Translations under genes and position numbers: made by a program
Part shown: one piece after another, positions 28,401 through 39,082 of the stretch
Numbering within the stretch: the stretch's first letter is position 1
Layout of the letters: every line of letters starts with the position of its first letter
Assembly (NCBI GenBank): GCA_030374765.1
Contig: JARGXX010000088.1
Span: forward strand, 1,116,001 to 1,180,000
From: Agarophyton chilense
Lineage: Eukaryota > Rhodophyta > Florideophyceae > Gracilariales > Gracilariaceae
DNA length: 64,000 nucleotides
Reading direction: 5' to 3'
The notes under the pieces: model-generated
What the model was told of the DNA's origin: nothing
What the model saw: only the letters and a program-made list of their open reading frames with translations
Databases searched by the model: none

Positions 28401-29027
28401 ATGTCCAGTTTGGCTCAAATATTTGCGAGCGTTGCAGTTGAATTGTGCAAATACAGCCGCAAAAGCTTATTCCCTATCGCATCGCGTGCTATACCATCAT
28501 TATTGCGGTTCATGTCAGCTGATTCAGGAACGAGCTCATTTAAGGGAACGATTCGCCACGTCATGACTTCCAATGTAGAGGACTTGCCTTCTCCACCGCC
28601 GATTTCTATTCGACCGCTTGAGGAGGCAGACCTGCAACGCGGTTTCTTCGACGTTTTGTCGCAGCTGACGGAATCGCCTCCCCTTTCGCCAGAAAAGTTC
28701 GGACGACTTCTTCGTGTGCAGAGGGAGTTAGATATTCAGCTCACGCTGGTTGCGGTTCGAGGTGAAAAAATTTTGGGGACTGGTTCTGTCATGATTGAAC
28801 CCAAGTTTATTCGCGGCGGAAGACCTGCTGGTCATATCGAAGACATTGTCATGGACGCTTCGGTGAGAGGGAAGGGTGTCGGAAAGCAAATCATTGAACG
28901 TTTGGTGACATACGCAAAGGAGAAGGGGTGTTACAAAGTCGTTTTGGACTGTGGCGATCATAATGTTCCATTTTACCAAAAGTGCGGCCTCAAACAAATG
29001 GGAAAGCAGATGGCGCATTACTTCTGA
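28401..29027 (+). CDS. GNA1: Glucosamine-6-phosphate N-acetyltransferase (GNA1)
   Basis: The 208-residue product is a GNAT-fold acetyltransferase matching GNA1, which acetylates glucosamine-6-phosphate with acetyl-CoA in the UDP-GlcNAc pathway. The family layout is ISIRPLEEADLQRGFFDVLSQL, then GSVMIEPKFI, GHIEDIVMDASVRGKGVGK (the acetyl-CoA pyrophosphate loop R-G-K-G-V-G near residues 159-164), and the substrate-site DCGDHNVPFYQKCGL end. GNA1 is normally 150-185 residues; here about 55 extra N-terminal residues (MSSLAQIFASVAVELCKYSRK) may be a weak targeting leader or reflect a downstream start at one of the later ATGs (28512 or 28561). Red-algal walls and N-glycans both need UDP-GlcNAc. Confidence 0.92.
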   Translation: MSSLAQIFASVAVELCKYSRKSLFPIASRAIPSLLRFMSADSGTSSFKGTIRHVMTSNVEDLPSPPPISIRPLEEADLQRGFFDVLSQLTESPPLSPEKFGRLLRVQRELDIQLTLVAVRGEKILGTGSVMIEPKFIRGGRPAGHIEDIVMDASVRGKGVGKQIIERLVTYAKEKGCYKVVLDCGDHNVPFYQKCGLKQMGKQMAHYF

Positions 29028-30910
29028 TGGAACAAACCCACGATTGGGATCATATGTGCAAGGTATATCTTGAACGCTGGGGTTGACTCTTATTGTTTTC
29101 AGGGTAACCTGCTAGTCCAGTAAACGTGTATGTGAAGAGCATATCTTTATCAGCAACACAAATCAGTGAAGCTTTACCCAAGAGGAGCACCACAAATACT
29201 TTCTGTTCATATCTCAGTCACAAGTTATTGTGTTTTGTGAACCACTTTAAGGCTGTCTGTATGTTTTGGGGTTCAAAGCTAGAAAACAGAACCTTGTCCT
29301 GTGTTCAAAGAACCATTTCCGACAATAAAATGGTGTTCAAAAGAAGATTTATCGCTTCTCCCTACTTTATCGAAACAAGGTTAGAAATGGGTGTGAAGAT
29401 CTGCGAGAGGTGGTTGGTATGCCTTTAACCATATTTACGTGGATGAGATGTTCGAGCTTGCGGAAATTGCGCGTAGCAGCCATCGGCTGCTTTTCTTTCC
29501 ACAACCATCACTGCTCCAAATGTATTATCCCTCATTTCTGGGCATTCTGTAATTGTTTGATTCCATACATTCCTCTGTTTCTAGTTCCTGATGAAAAGAT
29601 CGCTTAGATGTGAATGTGGCTCAAATGTGAAGAAAGATTGCGAACATGTTTTGCCTTTCGATGCCCGCAAAAAAATGCCCCCCGTAGAGAACTATTAGCT
29701 GGTCTCCCAAAAAGTAGAGAAAACCTACAACAATTAATTCGATGTGAACCACAGACGTTCTTTGCCTATCTCAAAAGAGAAAGCTTTTACTGAAGGCTTT
29801 CTTTTAGCTTGGCAATACAAAGCTGTAGACCACAATAAAGAAGAAGAAGAAGAAGGGAGAAAAGAACGACCAATAGGAAGGCGATGAAAATGAGCGGCAA
29901 TTATTTCGTGCAGACGGAAGAAGCTGTAGACGGGATTCTTGTTATCTTATGCAACATATAGTCGCTCTGTGGAGGGTAGCACTGCTTGGTATACCAAGTA
30001 GAAAACGTGGCTGTCCGAAGACTTTCTTCAGATTTCGAGGTTGTAGGGGTCTTCGTATTGAGCCCCACGCCCCCAGTATATGACAAACACCAAGAAACAT
30101 CATCATCAACAAAAAGAAATGTATCAATGACGTGGTGTCGGTGAAGTATGTAAATATACATTCCTAAAGTTCACATCAAAGAGATTGCAGTACAAATTAT
30201 GAGTGCTTTATTTTATTTCCACTCATCCCGTGGTTGCCCTGATAAGCCGCCATCCCCTCCCACAGTAGATTGTGCGCCCCCCTGCCGCAAGGCATTCGAC
30301 TGTGAGTCATTGGCTTGCTCGCGTTGCAGTGAACTTGGCACAATGGAGACGAGCTATCTGGCTCTAGATAATATTTCATTCATGTTGAAAATTTTTGGAT
30401 TTGCATCGACCGCTTCGGAAAAGATCTGAAAAGAGAACGGCGCCCTGTTTTAAAGCGCCTCCACAAAATCTAGCGCATCCAATGCACAGCCGTTAATTTG
30501 TCTCTTGCTGGTGCACATTTGTAATTTTCACAACTTTCTAGCCACCCAAACGGTTCCTTGCCATTGTAGGGTGCTCTTGTTGTTCGGCCCAGCATCGGAA
30601 CTGCACAGCCACAGAACTGCTGCGCGCACACCGGACATTCGCGCCGCCTAACGAACGGCCACCCCACCACGAATTTGAAACTCAGCGGTTTTGGTCCAGG
30701 GACTTTATTGTCCAGCAACTGATCTTGTTGTCTCACACCGCCTCGCCGGCCAAGTTATCAGCGCGCGCCTCACTGACTTCCAAAGCCCATCCCCTGCACA
30801 AACACAACTCCCTCGCTTTCACCACCGACGCTATCTCATCCACGTTCTCAGAAACCCGTACAGTGGTGTTCCATTCCTGGATAAAAGCTAGTTTACCATC
30901 TACGAATATA
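29028..30910. other. 1.9 kb without a supported gene
   Basis: Several frames of 60-100 codons occur on both strands without motifs. An (AAG)n microsatellite lies at about 29839-29857. The right end must hold the promoter of the ferredoxin-like gene. A cysteine-containing minus-strand frame at 30470-30736 is not convincing. Confidence 0.4.
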
Positions 30911-31396
30911 ATGGATTCGTCTGCTTTCGTTTCACCGTTTCTTGGCGCAAAGACAAGTTTGCGAAACTCATTCACCGCGTCGAAAGCGTCACGCCGACCA
31001 TCCCCCCGAAGCAGAGCGCAACCACCACAAGCCATACTTGGTTCCCGCACCTCGACTTCCACTCTGGGCACTTCCGCGACACAACAGAAATACGTGATCA
31101 AAGTCATGCAGAAGGATCGCTGCACGCTAGTCGAGGTAGATGGTGACACGAATCTGCGAAAGGCTCTCATTCAATCAAAGGTTGACATCTACACGCTAGG
31201 GGGTAAGCTGCGAAACTGTGGCGGTGCGGGCCAATGCGGAACATGTACGATTAACGTCGAGGAGGGTGCTTTCAATCTGAGTCCCCCGACAATGAAGGAG
31301 GACGTATTGCTGGAGGGTAAGCCTGAAAGTTGGCGGTTGGCATGCCGTGCCACGGTCAATGGCAACGTCACAATCCGGACTAAGCCGAAGATGTAA
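30911..31396 (+). CDS. Plastid-targeted [2Fe-2S] ferredoxin-like protein with CX5CX2C centre
   Basis: The 161-residue product has a Ser/Arg/Ala-rich, acid-free leader of about 60 residues (MDSSAFVSPFLGAKTSLRNS) typical of a plastid transit peptide. A ferredoxin fold follows with the cluster cysteines C103, C109, C112 and C145 (LRNCGGAGQCGTC ... WRLAC). The C-x5-C-x2-C spacing differs from photosynthetic electron-carrier ferredoxins (C-x4-C-x2-C) and matches a cyanobacterial/plant subgroup that includes the NDH-associated PnsB3-like proteins. Family knowledge therefore favours a structural or specialised redox role rather than bulk electron transfer. The frame runs 62 codons further upstream without an ATG, so the ATG at 30911 is chosen. 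The function within that subgroup is not resolved. Confidence 0.85.
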   Translation: MDSSAFVSPFLGAKTSLRNSFTASKASRRPSPRSRAQPPQAILGSRTSTSTLGTSATQQKYVIKVMQKDRCTLVEVDGDTNLRKALIQSKVDIYTLGGKLRNCGGAGQCGTCTINVEEGAFNLSPPTMKEDVLLEGKPESWRLACRATVNGNVTIRTKPKM

Positions 31397-32433
31397 ATGT
31401 GTACAAATTAGTTTGATTTACGAGAAATACCAACACTCAAACAATGACATAGTGCAGGAAACAAAGTCGCAGAAGACCGGCACGTTCGAGCACACATTCC
31501 GAGCCGTAACTTGTCGATAAACTTGTCTGCTTCTTATTCCTTACAGTGCATTGCTTGCCGATGTGGTCCACGTTTCGCCACTCGTTTCGCTTCAAGAGCT
31601 CATCTGCGCAGACATACAGATCTCGATTTGCTGCCCACGAGAGCATTCACGCTTGTTGTGCATTCTCTCCGAGTGAAAGTGTTGAAGACAGGACAACGGT
31701 AACTTCGTACTGTAGTCCACCCAGCTGTTGCGGTGAAGTTACAAGCGGCGCCATTTACTGTGGACAATGATGCGGTTAGACTCACAATGAAGACGGGCAC
31801 CTGTTGCTCGTTTGAAGACGTGCGCTTCGTGTCATGTCCGCATTGCGAACATCATCATGATGATGATGCTGATGCTGATGATCCACCATTCCCTGCACGC
31901 GTGAGGTTGCAAGTCAGCTGCTTTCCGCGCAGTGTTCTCCCGAGACTGCATACGCACACTTGGCGATAAGCTATTGCGCACCTTCGGCTGCCTGTACTTG
32001 CATCCTCCAAAGGGCGCAAGTGTTCCACCAACGAGACCGCAGATTGCAGTCAGCTGACCACCAAGTCATGCTTCACCACGTAGCGGACCTTTGATATAGC
32101 ACACACTTTACATTGGCACACTGCTCAACGAGTTATTTACTGTCACGCTACCGTTCCGCTCTTATCACCCTATTCTCTCTCATTTCTCCGACCTATTCAC
32201 GTTCGTCCAGCTTTTGCGTTCGTCTCTCGCCAAACCTCTCGCTTTCTCTCGCATCGTCTGCCAATTTCGTTCTTCAAACTATAATTTGTCACCTGCATCA
32301 CTTTTGTAAGCACAACCAGCGAACCATAATTCTTTTTGTCTTCAAGCCAACTTCGAAAGGAGTTGCGCCTTTTGCGCCTTGGGGTTCGCCTCCCTCATGT
32401 CCTTGGTGATTGCGTTGATGAGCCTTCTCAAAC
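31397..32433. other. 1.0 kb with an interrupted cysteine-containing frame
   Basis: At 31511-31969 one plus-strand frame reads coding-like on both sides of a single TAA at about 31700. The first part contains CIACRCGPRF ... HLRRH, the second FVSCPHCEHHHDDDADADD. A good acceptor-like sequence (TTATTCCTTACAG) ends at 31546. It may be a spliced or broken small zinc-binding gene, or chance. The rest is promoter-side sequence of the next gene. Confidence 0.3.
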
Positions 32434-33048
32434 ATGTACGCGGACTGTGATGTAAGCGAAGATGAAATAACTCCCAACCCACGCGCATACCCAACATTTC
32501 CATCGCTTTCTTTCAACTTGGATACACCCAATGCCTGCAAAGTTACTCACACGCCTAACATCAGTTACACTGTTTCTACTGATGTCTCATCCTGTAACAC
32601 TACCACCGTCTCCCAATCCAGTCTGCAAGACTGCTCCGTCGTTCCAATGCCGCGAGGAAGCGATGAGAAACAAACAAACTCATATTTCAATTTCAGTTCG
32701 CTTGCGCTGTACCGACAGACAGTTGCTGCAAACATTAATGAAATGAGACGCAAGTTCACAACTGATCTCACGGACGACGAGGAAAGGCGTGGCTTCCGCC
32801 TCAACAAATACCCTGATCCGCGGTATCTAGGCTTTGCACCCAGTCCAAATGATAAACGTAGCTATCTTACTGCGATGCCAATAGCAACCTTCAAATCCCC
32901 GGCCCGTGTTGGATGCTATCTGCCTGTTTCAACAGGTCAAAAGGTCGTACTGTTCACGTTTGTTCTTATTGTTCTCTTGATGAGCGCCGCGGGCGCTTAT
33001 TGCTTCCGTTCTATGATTGTCGGCGATATTGTCATTCGTTTCCGTTAA
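32434..33048 (+). CDS. Unrecognised tail-anchored protein
   Basis: The 204-residue product has no recognised domain. The first ~85 residues are Ser/Thr/Pro-rich and polar, and likely disordered. A short basic-acidic block follows (MRRKFTTDLTDDEERRGFR) with a RYLGFAPSP turn. A single hydrophobic helix (VVLFTFVLIVLLMSAAGAYCF) near residues 170-190 sits about 14 residues from the C-terminus, the geometry of a tail-anchored membrane protein facing the cytosol. The ATG at 32434 is the first in frame. It reads as an intact gene, but with no homologue in mind it could still be chance; the membrane helix and steady amino-acid composition argue for a gene. Confidence 0.55.
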   Translation: MYADCDVSEDEITPNPRAYPTFPSLSFNLDTPNACKVTHTPNISYTVSTDVSSCNTTTVSQSSLQDCSVVPMPRGSDEKQTNSYFNFSSLALYRQTVAANINEMRRKFTTDLTDDEERRGFRLNKYPDPRYLGFAPSPNDKRSYLTAMPIATFKSPARVGCYLPVSTGQKVVLFTFVLIVLLMSAAGAYCFRSMIVGDIVIRFR

Positions 33049-33656
33049 CTCGATGAATAAACCAATCCGATTCAATCTTACGCCACTCGTATCACAACCC
33101 ATCTCGCTACTTGTGCGCATCAAAAGAGTTTCCAAATCGTGCCGGGAGTGTTGGTTGGAAACCCGCAATCCCAAGCTTCTTTTCACGCCTCGAAGCCCAC
33201 GACATCGTTGGTAGTTGAAGATAATTGGGTCCAAAAGTTTCTCTCAAGAAGATGCTCGCCACAGATTCCCCGACAATGCTGATCCCGTCGCAGAGCTCCG
33301 CGGCGCCATTCTAATTTGATTTATTCTCGGTGCCCCGCCGCTACGGATTATTCTGCTTGTCATACTGAGAAGCATGTTGCCCAACATTCCATTACTGTGC
33401 CTGTTGCGACTGCATCTGGTCCGGCGCGTGGCCTGCACAGTGCTGCAAAGAGTCAGCAGAAAAACCGAGTCCATCAGCAATTGCGCATCGCAAGTCACTG
33501 CTTTGATTCTTTTCGCCACTGCTCTCCTTCCCGACACTGGCGCTTGGGCCGATTAATAGGTTCTCTCTCGGCGTGACAAATTTCGACCTGCCCATGCTTC
33601 CCCTTTTGTGGGGTGTGCTTTTAGCGGTCGTGGTGTCACCTCCCTTACCTCTTTCA

Positions 33657-33690
33657 GGGGCATAGGCAGCGCTGTCGCTGCCTACGCCCC
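33657..33690. repeat. 15-bp-stem hairpin with four-base loop
   Basis: GGGGCATAGGCAGCG (33657-33671) pairs with CGCTGCCTACGCCCC (33676-33690) around a CTGT loop, with one A-C mismatch. It is far stronger than chance for this stretch and lies in no reading frame of note. It could be a structured-RNA stem, a transcription-end hairpin or part of a small inverted-repeat element. Confidence 0.75.
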
Positions 33691-34465
33691 CGGATATGCT
33701 GGATAACGCACCTCAGCGATCTATTGCTTACTCTAGATAGCTATATACGCTTCATAGTCGCGAAGTGAGCGTAACACGGGCGTAGATTTGCATCCAGTGA
33801 CCAAGTTGTCTTGGAGCCGCATTAGTGGTCGTTTGGGAGACCCTTCGTGCCATAAGAATTCAATACATATCTCATAATAAATAATGAAGAGAAGGTCGTC
33901 TTTTGACCCACGGGGGTGTCTCAATCATGACGGCAATTGAGGTAGCCTTTTCGTAATTCTCTTTCGATTGTTCTTCCAAATTTATCTCTAGAGACGATTG
34001 CGAGGTTGACTGCGTGCCGGGCTTCATCTTGATCGCGTTAAGCTACAGGTTCACCGTGACGTCAGACAATCCATGTTTTCGTTTGTCAATTCTCTTTTTT
34101 ATCCTGACAGGACTGCTGCGCTGCTGCCTCTTTCGCCTCGGCTTTAGCTGCCATCTCCTTCAATACCTTGGCTTTGCACTGTGAAAGCCTCAGAGCATCA
34201 CTTGGATTTAGGGAACTATCCACCTTCTGACAGTCGAAGAATGGTGTAGTATGTTTCATTTCCTCGCCTGGGTTGCATAGTTGCTACTTGTGCTTCCCTC
34301 TACGCAACTTTCCAACATCAAAACTAGGACCATATTTAGAAAGTAGGTAGGTCAAAATCAATGATCACAAACTAAGCAATAAAAGCTATAGCATAGCACT
34401 AGGATTCAAGCTGGAGTTAAACACAGAGAAACCAGAATATTGCAGTTCTTTCTCTATGTTTCCGC

Positions 34466-34513
34466 GCACCCAACATCTCTGTAAGATAGCAGTGCATGTT
34501 GGATGTTGGGTGC
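34466..34513. repeat. 11-bp perfect inverted repeat, 26-bp spacer
   Basis: GCACCCAACAT (34466-34476) is the exact reverse complement of ATGTTGGGTGC (34503-34513). A partial third copy, CATGTTGG, precedes the right arm. No gene is nearby. Confidence 0.7.
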
Positions 34514-36831
34514 TTTTATCTGCACTAAGGAGAAAACATTCACAAGGTGATGATTTTGACATGAATAGTCCTCTTCATCGGTTTGGCAATAACCACTTCG
34601 CTTTCCAATTCAGAGTGCCCATTGATTGAAGTCGGAAGCGAGAGGTGTTGTTCGAAAGAACATGGGGGTGCGATGCAATGGGCCACGTTGATCTTTCCGA
34701 GACGACGGCTGTAGAGAGGCGGAATATTACGGCGGGGGAGCTAAGATGTGAGTGAACTCTTAGCGCGATGAGGGGAGGTAGGCGCCGTTTGATTTATGAA
34801 GAAGGATTTCTGCTTCGTTACGGTTTGTATGTGTTCCAAAGCATGCGGCGGAGAGCTGGCCCGCTACAGCATGAGGTTCTTTATGTAACGTGCTTCTCGC
34901 TCTGCTGCTTGGCTTGTGAACACTTGAGGATACAATTAAGTTACCGATTTGATGTCACACTCAATCGAGTGTACTCAAACGAGTGTGATAAGCAACCGAT
35001 AAGAGATGTCGCACACGCTTCTGTGCGACAAAGTGAACATGTGGCTGGAATATCTTAGGCAAATGTCCTTTTCAGAGCTGGCATTATCTTAACACGAAGC
35101 ACGAAAGTTGCGAGACAGGAGAGGAAGATACCTTTGAGGGTACCTCATCTTTATTCGATCCCGTTGTTCGTGAGACTGTTGATGTAAGTACGGGGTATTT
35201 CTACTGTAATGGCCGTTTCATGTGCTGTGTTTCAAACATATCGAAATTTCAACTGTTTTGAAGAGAAGAGGGAAGATTCTTTTCCAAAATTCAATGAGTT
35301 ATCAATGAACAAAGGGTAGGGAGCGTAAGGTAAGAATGCAACGATAAAAGAAAAGAAAGGCTGTTCCTACCGTTCCTCGCATCGATCCGCCCTTGGAAAG
35401 TTATTTTCACCTTGAAGCAGAAAGCAATCGGTGTCGATATTGCCACTGGTATCCATCCAGCGTACATGCAAAACGATTTTGGACCGTGATCTACGAAACA
35501 AGCGCGGTGGACTGCGGGACAGTGGCCGAAATATTAGCCCGGAAATAGAAAAGTATGCGTCACAGAAGATCGTTATGGAGGCTCAGCAGGCTTGTTGGCT
35601 CTTTCTTGCTTCAAGCGCTATTTCTAGACTGGTATCTCTTAACCAGCCCCATTGATAGCGAGAACGGTATCGCACGCGCGGAAAGACAGAATCGGGTTGC
35701 TTTCCAATTCACTCAATGTCGCCATCCAAGCGTAGGGTGAGACTTTATGGGTCGCCGTCGCTAAAGCGGGTAAAAATGGGCAAGTCTTGGTCGTGAGTAC
35801 TTGCCCGCAGTCGTCGGTTCTTGGCCCAAAATGTGAATCCAGCCACGATTAACTGATCATTTGTTCAGCGCTAATAAGAACGTGAAACGCTCAATCAACA
35901 CCGAAGAAATAAAGGGAAAAAGGTGGACTAACCTCCGCTGGGGTACAGATGCCCTCAAGATTATCTGAGAAGGCGATTATTGACCTTTCACGTATCGATC
36001 TTCGCCTGGACGAGAACTCGTATGTCTTACAGCAAAACCCGGAAAGTATTAAATGCAGCAAATGTTCTTGCTTTGAGTATATTTGCAGATAGTTTGGCTC
36101 TTTCCAATGATATTAGTCAGCGAAATTGGAAAAAAACCTTGGTGTGAACGGAGGAGCCATTGTCCGGACTTGCTCTGAAACGGGCATTTGAGTGAGTCAA
36201 AAGGGTGAACGAATCATCGCTGCATCGAAAATTCGACATATGGATTGCGACAGCAACAAGGAAAACAGAGAGACATCAGGCTTCCGGGGGCTCTCCACTG
36301 ATTCGAATGCGCAATTTTGCAATGTGGAAGATCATCGCCAGAGAGCTCCGCGACTGAGAAGGGTGAAGTTGCCAACGGCGGTGTGCAAGATTGTGAAAAG
36401 ATGGACGGATGCCCCTGGTTCAGCGTGTCACCTGAATAATTTGGGGAAAACGGAAGATTGATAGGCTTGGTTCACAGTGTGAACTTCACACGTGTTTTAA
36501 TGGATGTGTCACATTCCTGAACAACGAACCAAAATGCAGATTTTCATATGTTTGATAGCCACCACATAAACTTGCGTTTCCGTTCAGAACGCTGTCCATC
36601 GAGCACTCCTGCAGCGCAGATTAAGGTAATCTCCGTCGCAGCCCATTCTAACTATTCACGCTCGCTTTGCGTTTGTAATTGACGTGCCTCGGCGCTTCCT
36701 CACCCTGTCAATGTGCTGAGAGAACCGCTGAAACACAGAAAGCTGATTTCCACCTCCATTGGAAAGCCGGTAGCAGCAACGCTGAGCCATTTGTGACGAA
36801 CCGGGAGACGTTTCAAAAAACTTTGGCGATC

Positions 36832-37355
36832 ATGAATGCTGTGCTGAATTTCCGTTGCAAGCGTCCCGTGCTTAGCAACAGGGTGGCTGCCATACCAATT
36901 CCAATGCTCGCACCGAAGCACACTAGATTTCACAGTCGAAATGTACCGGCAATGCTTCTTCCTGGCAACGGCGTTTTGGAAAGTACGACCGTTGGCGGCA
37001 CAGTAACCTTCTTTAGCATCTATCAGAATGTAATCGGTAAGTACTTGCATGCCGTAAAGGTTTTGAGTCGTGGCGGAGCTGCTAACCATTATACATTATG
37101 TTTTGCGCAGTGGCTCGCATTCTTCTTTCATGGTTCCCCGGAATTCAAAACAATCGCTTGGTGCGACCACTTTTCACCGTTTGTGATCCATATCTCAACC
37201 TGTTCCGACGCGTTGTTCCGCCGATTTTTGGGCTGGATTTGTCGCCCGTTCTGGCACTGTTTGTTCTACAAGCTTTTGGATCTGTACGTATTTGGAGGCA
37301 CATGAATCAACCGTGGGCGATTGCGATGAAGACGGAGACGAAGGCGATTTACTAA
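36832..37355 (+). CDS. YggT-family membrane protein (YLMG-like), two exons
   Basis: Two exons, 36832-37036 and 37111-37355, join in frame to give 149 residues. The second exon carries the YggT signature: ARILLSWFPG, then CDPYLNLFRRVVPP and LDLSPVLALFVLQ, the DPYL-RR--P core of the family. The first exon gives a basic, acid-free leader (MNAVLNFRCKRPVLSNRVAA), likely a plastid transit peptide, and the first hydrophobic segment (GTVTFFSIYQNVI). YggT/YLMG proteins are small membrane proteins of cyanobacterial descent; in plastids they affect nucleoid distribution, so a thylakoid or envelope location is inferred. The ATG at 36832 is used because the longer frame upstream opens without ATG. It is convergent with the MED19-like gene, 200 bp apart. 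Confidence 0.85.
37037..37110 (+). other. Spliceosomal intron of the YggT gene, 74 nt
   Basis: The intron starts GTAAGTACT, has a CTAAC branch-like sequence (37082-37086) and ends TTTTGCGCAG. Removing it joins the leader exon to the YggT domain in frame (split valine codon) and produces continuous family-like sequence. It is the only intron supported in this window. Confidence 0.85.
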
Positions 37356-37555
37356 CATTGAAACGTATTTTGAACACGATACTGTGCAGGCAACGGCGGC
37401 ACTTGGTGCTGAGTTGCATGAGAAGCGACCTAGACACAGAACGCAAGATATTTTGAGTCAAGTGCGCTCGAAATTGCGCTGGCAAGCACGTGATTAAAAA
37501 GTGGGTGTACGTGCTCAGCAAGCGAGTAAAGAAGTGTGCACGTCTCTCTAGTAGG

Positions 37556-38101
37556 TTACTTTCTTTTCTTGCGCGCTCTACGCTCGTCCTCACGTAGGGT
37601 GCCGTCGATAGTATCCGCTTCTTCGGCGTCTCTTTTTCGCTTCTTCTTTTTCTTTTTCTTCTTCTTGTCCCTTCGTTTCTTGCGCCTGTCACTTTCGCCC
37701 CAGGGCTGTTCTACACTCAACCACTCCGGCATTTTGACCGGCTCGTGGGTCTCCTTCAACGTGAGGGCGTTTCTAATGACTCTTTCGTCGAATAGTTCTA
37801 GTCGCCTTTCGTCTTCGTTGACTGGTTGCATTGCAACCTGGAGCAGAGAACCTGCAGGACAGCGGGGCTTGAGAGGCACGACGTCTGTGGGAATCTCGTT
37901 AATGAGGAACATGAATGACGAGCGTAGCTTTCTGTTTCGTAGTTCGGTTAAGATCTCTGTGAGGTTGAACTGGTCCATCAAGTTGTCGGAATTGGTGAGC
38001 GGTTTTGTCGGGGCGGGGTGAGCTTGTTTGGGGCTTGCATTGTTGTTGTGAACGTTACCGGAAGGCAGCAACGGCGGTACGTGAACGACCTCGTCTGACA
38101 T
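37556..38101 (-). CDS. Mediator complex subunit 19-like protein
   Basis: The 181-residue product resembles MED19, a head-associated subunit of the Mediator complex that links transcription factors to RNA polymerase II. The features are NLMDQFNL near residue 40, a following LRSSFMFLINEIP helix, the conserved ALTLKETHEPVKMP step near residues 114-127 (plant MED19: LKET-PV-LP), and a very basic lysine-rich tail of about 50 residues ending KKRK. The tail composition alone would be weak evidence; the ordered match to the plant protein raises it. The ATG at 38101 is preferred because the frame upstream runs into a CA microsatellite. The alternative is an unrelated basic nuclear protein. Confidence 0.55.
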   Translation of the reverse strand: MSDEVVHVPPLLPSGNVHNNNASPKQAHPAPTKPLTNSDNLMDQFNLTEILTELRNRKLRSSFMFLINEIPTDVVPLKPRCPAGSLLQVAMQPVNEDERRLELFDERVIRNALTLKETHEPVKMPEWLSVEQPWGESDRRKKRRDKKKKKKKKKRKRDAEEADTIDGTLREDERRARKKRK

Positions 38102-39044
38102 GGGTAAGTTGCGGAGAGCCAAGTGCGGTTTGCCTGTAGGAGCGCAAGCTGCTGAAGAAACGCACTGAACAGGCGCGCTCGGGCGTGTGCGTGTGTGTGT
38201 GTGTGTAAGACACAAACTCAAAAAGATTTGATGACAGTGTCATGTGGTGTCATGTAGTGCTATGTTTCCTGACACAAACACATACATGTGGCGTGAGCTC
38301 ACGGTGCTCACGACGTTAGCCAGCCCGCTGGGCGTCTCTCCAAGCGCCACGCATCGGTACTGTGTGTGCGGGCGCGCGAGCACGTCCACCGTTAACATAT
38401 ATTTCACCTGCCGCTGAGGTGCAGCCGACTCGCTCGCACCCAAAAAAAATAATAATAACCGCGCTCTCGACCAAGCTGCAGTTCCTCCCGTCAGCTGTGA
38501 CAACAAAGCTGTACGCCGCTCCATCGGCTCGACGCAGAAATGCGCTCCCGTGCGGTGTGCGGTGGGGCGGGGCGCGCCCTACCGCTCATAAATTATTGAC
38601 AGCGTTCGTTTGTTATGGTTGAATTAAAACGGCGTAAGGAAGCAGGTTTGGTATCAGCAATGTGGTAACGCTGATGAGACGCACACGATTTGTTGATGTG
38701 AGGTTAAGATATGTAAGTTTTGCTGCAGGTTAGCTTGGTGAGGGCAATTGACAATTCAGAATTAGAACATGCGATTGTATAAAGCAGCTTTGGACGAGAT
38801 AAGGATCAGGTGGGGATGCAGTTTCTTCGGATAATAGCAAATATAAAAATAGTAATAAAAAAAAACACAGCAAGCAGAGCAAGATAGGTACACGCATAGG
38901 CTGCGTGAAACAGGCAGGTTGCGTAATTTCTCGTGGAGAAATGGTCGGGTGGTGGGTTGTATACAGAAGCTTGTGTGCGGTGCTTGGCGCGAAACGACAT
39001 CATGTCTGGGCGATATTGTACGCGGAGAGATGCGGGGCTGGAGG

Positions 39045-39082
39045 GTGTGTGCGTGTGTGTGTGTGTGTGTGTGTGCGTGTGT
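39045..39082. repeat. (GT)n microsatellite
   Basis: An alternating GT tract of about 38 bp with two GC interruptions. It is one of at least five such tracts between 38 and 48.5 kb. Confidence 0.9.

Larger units (their letters stand above)
33049..36831. other. 3.8 kb gene-poor stretch with hairpins
   Basis: No supported gene. Frames of up to 97 codons lack motifs; an 89-codon frame at 36192-36461 is basic but opens at GTG and is not called. Two strong inverted repeats are listed separately (33657-33690 and 34466-34513). The right end carries the YggT promoter. Confidence 0.45.
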
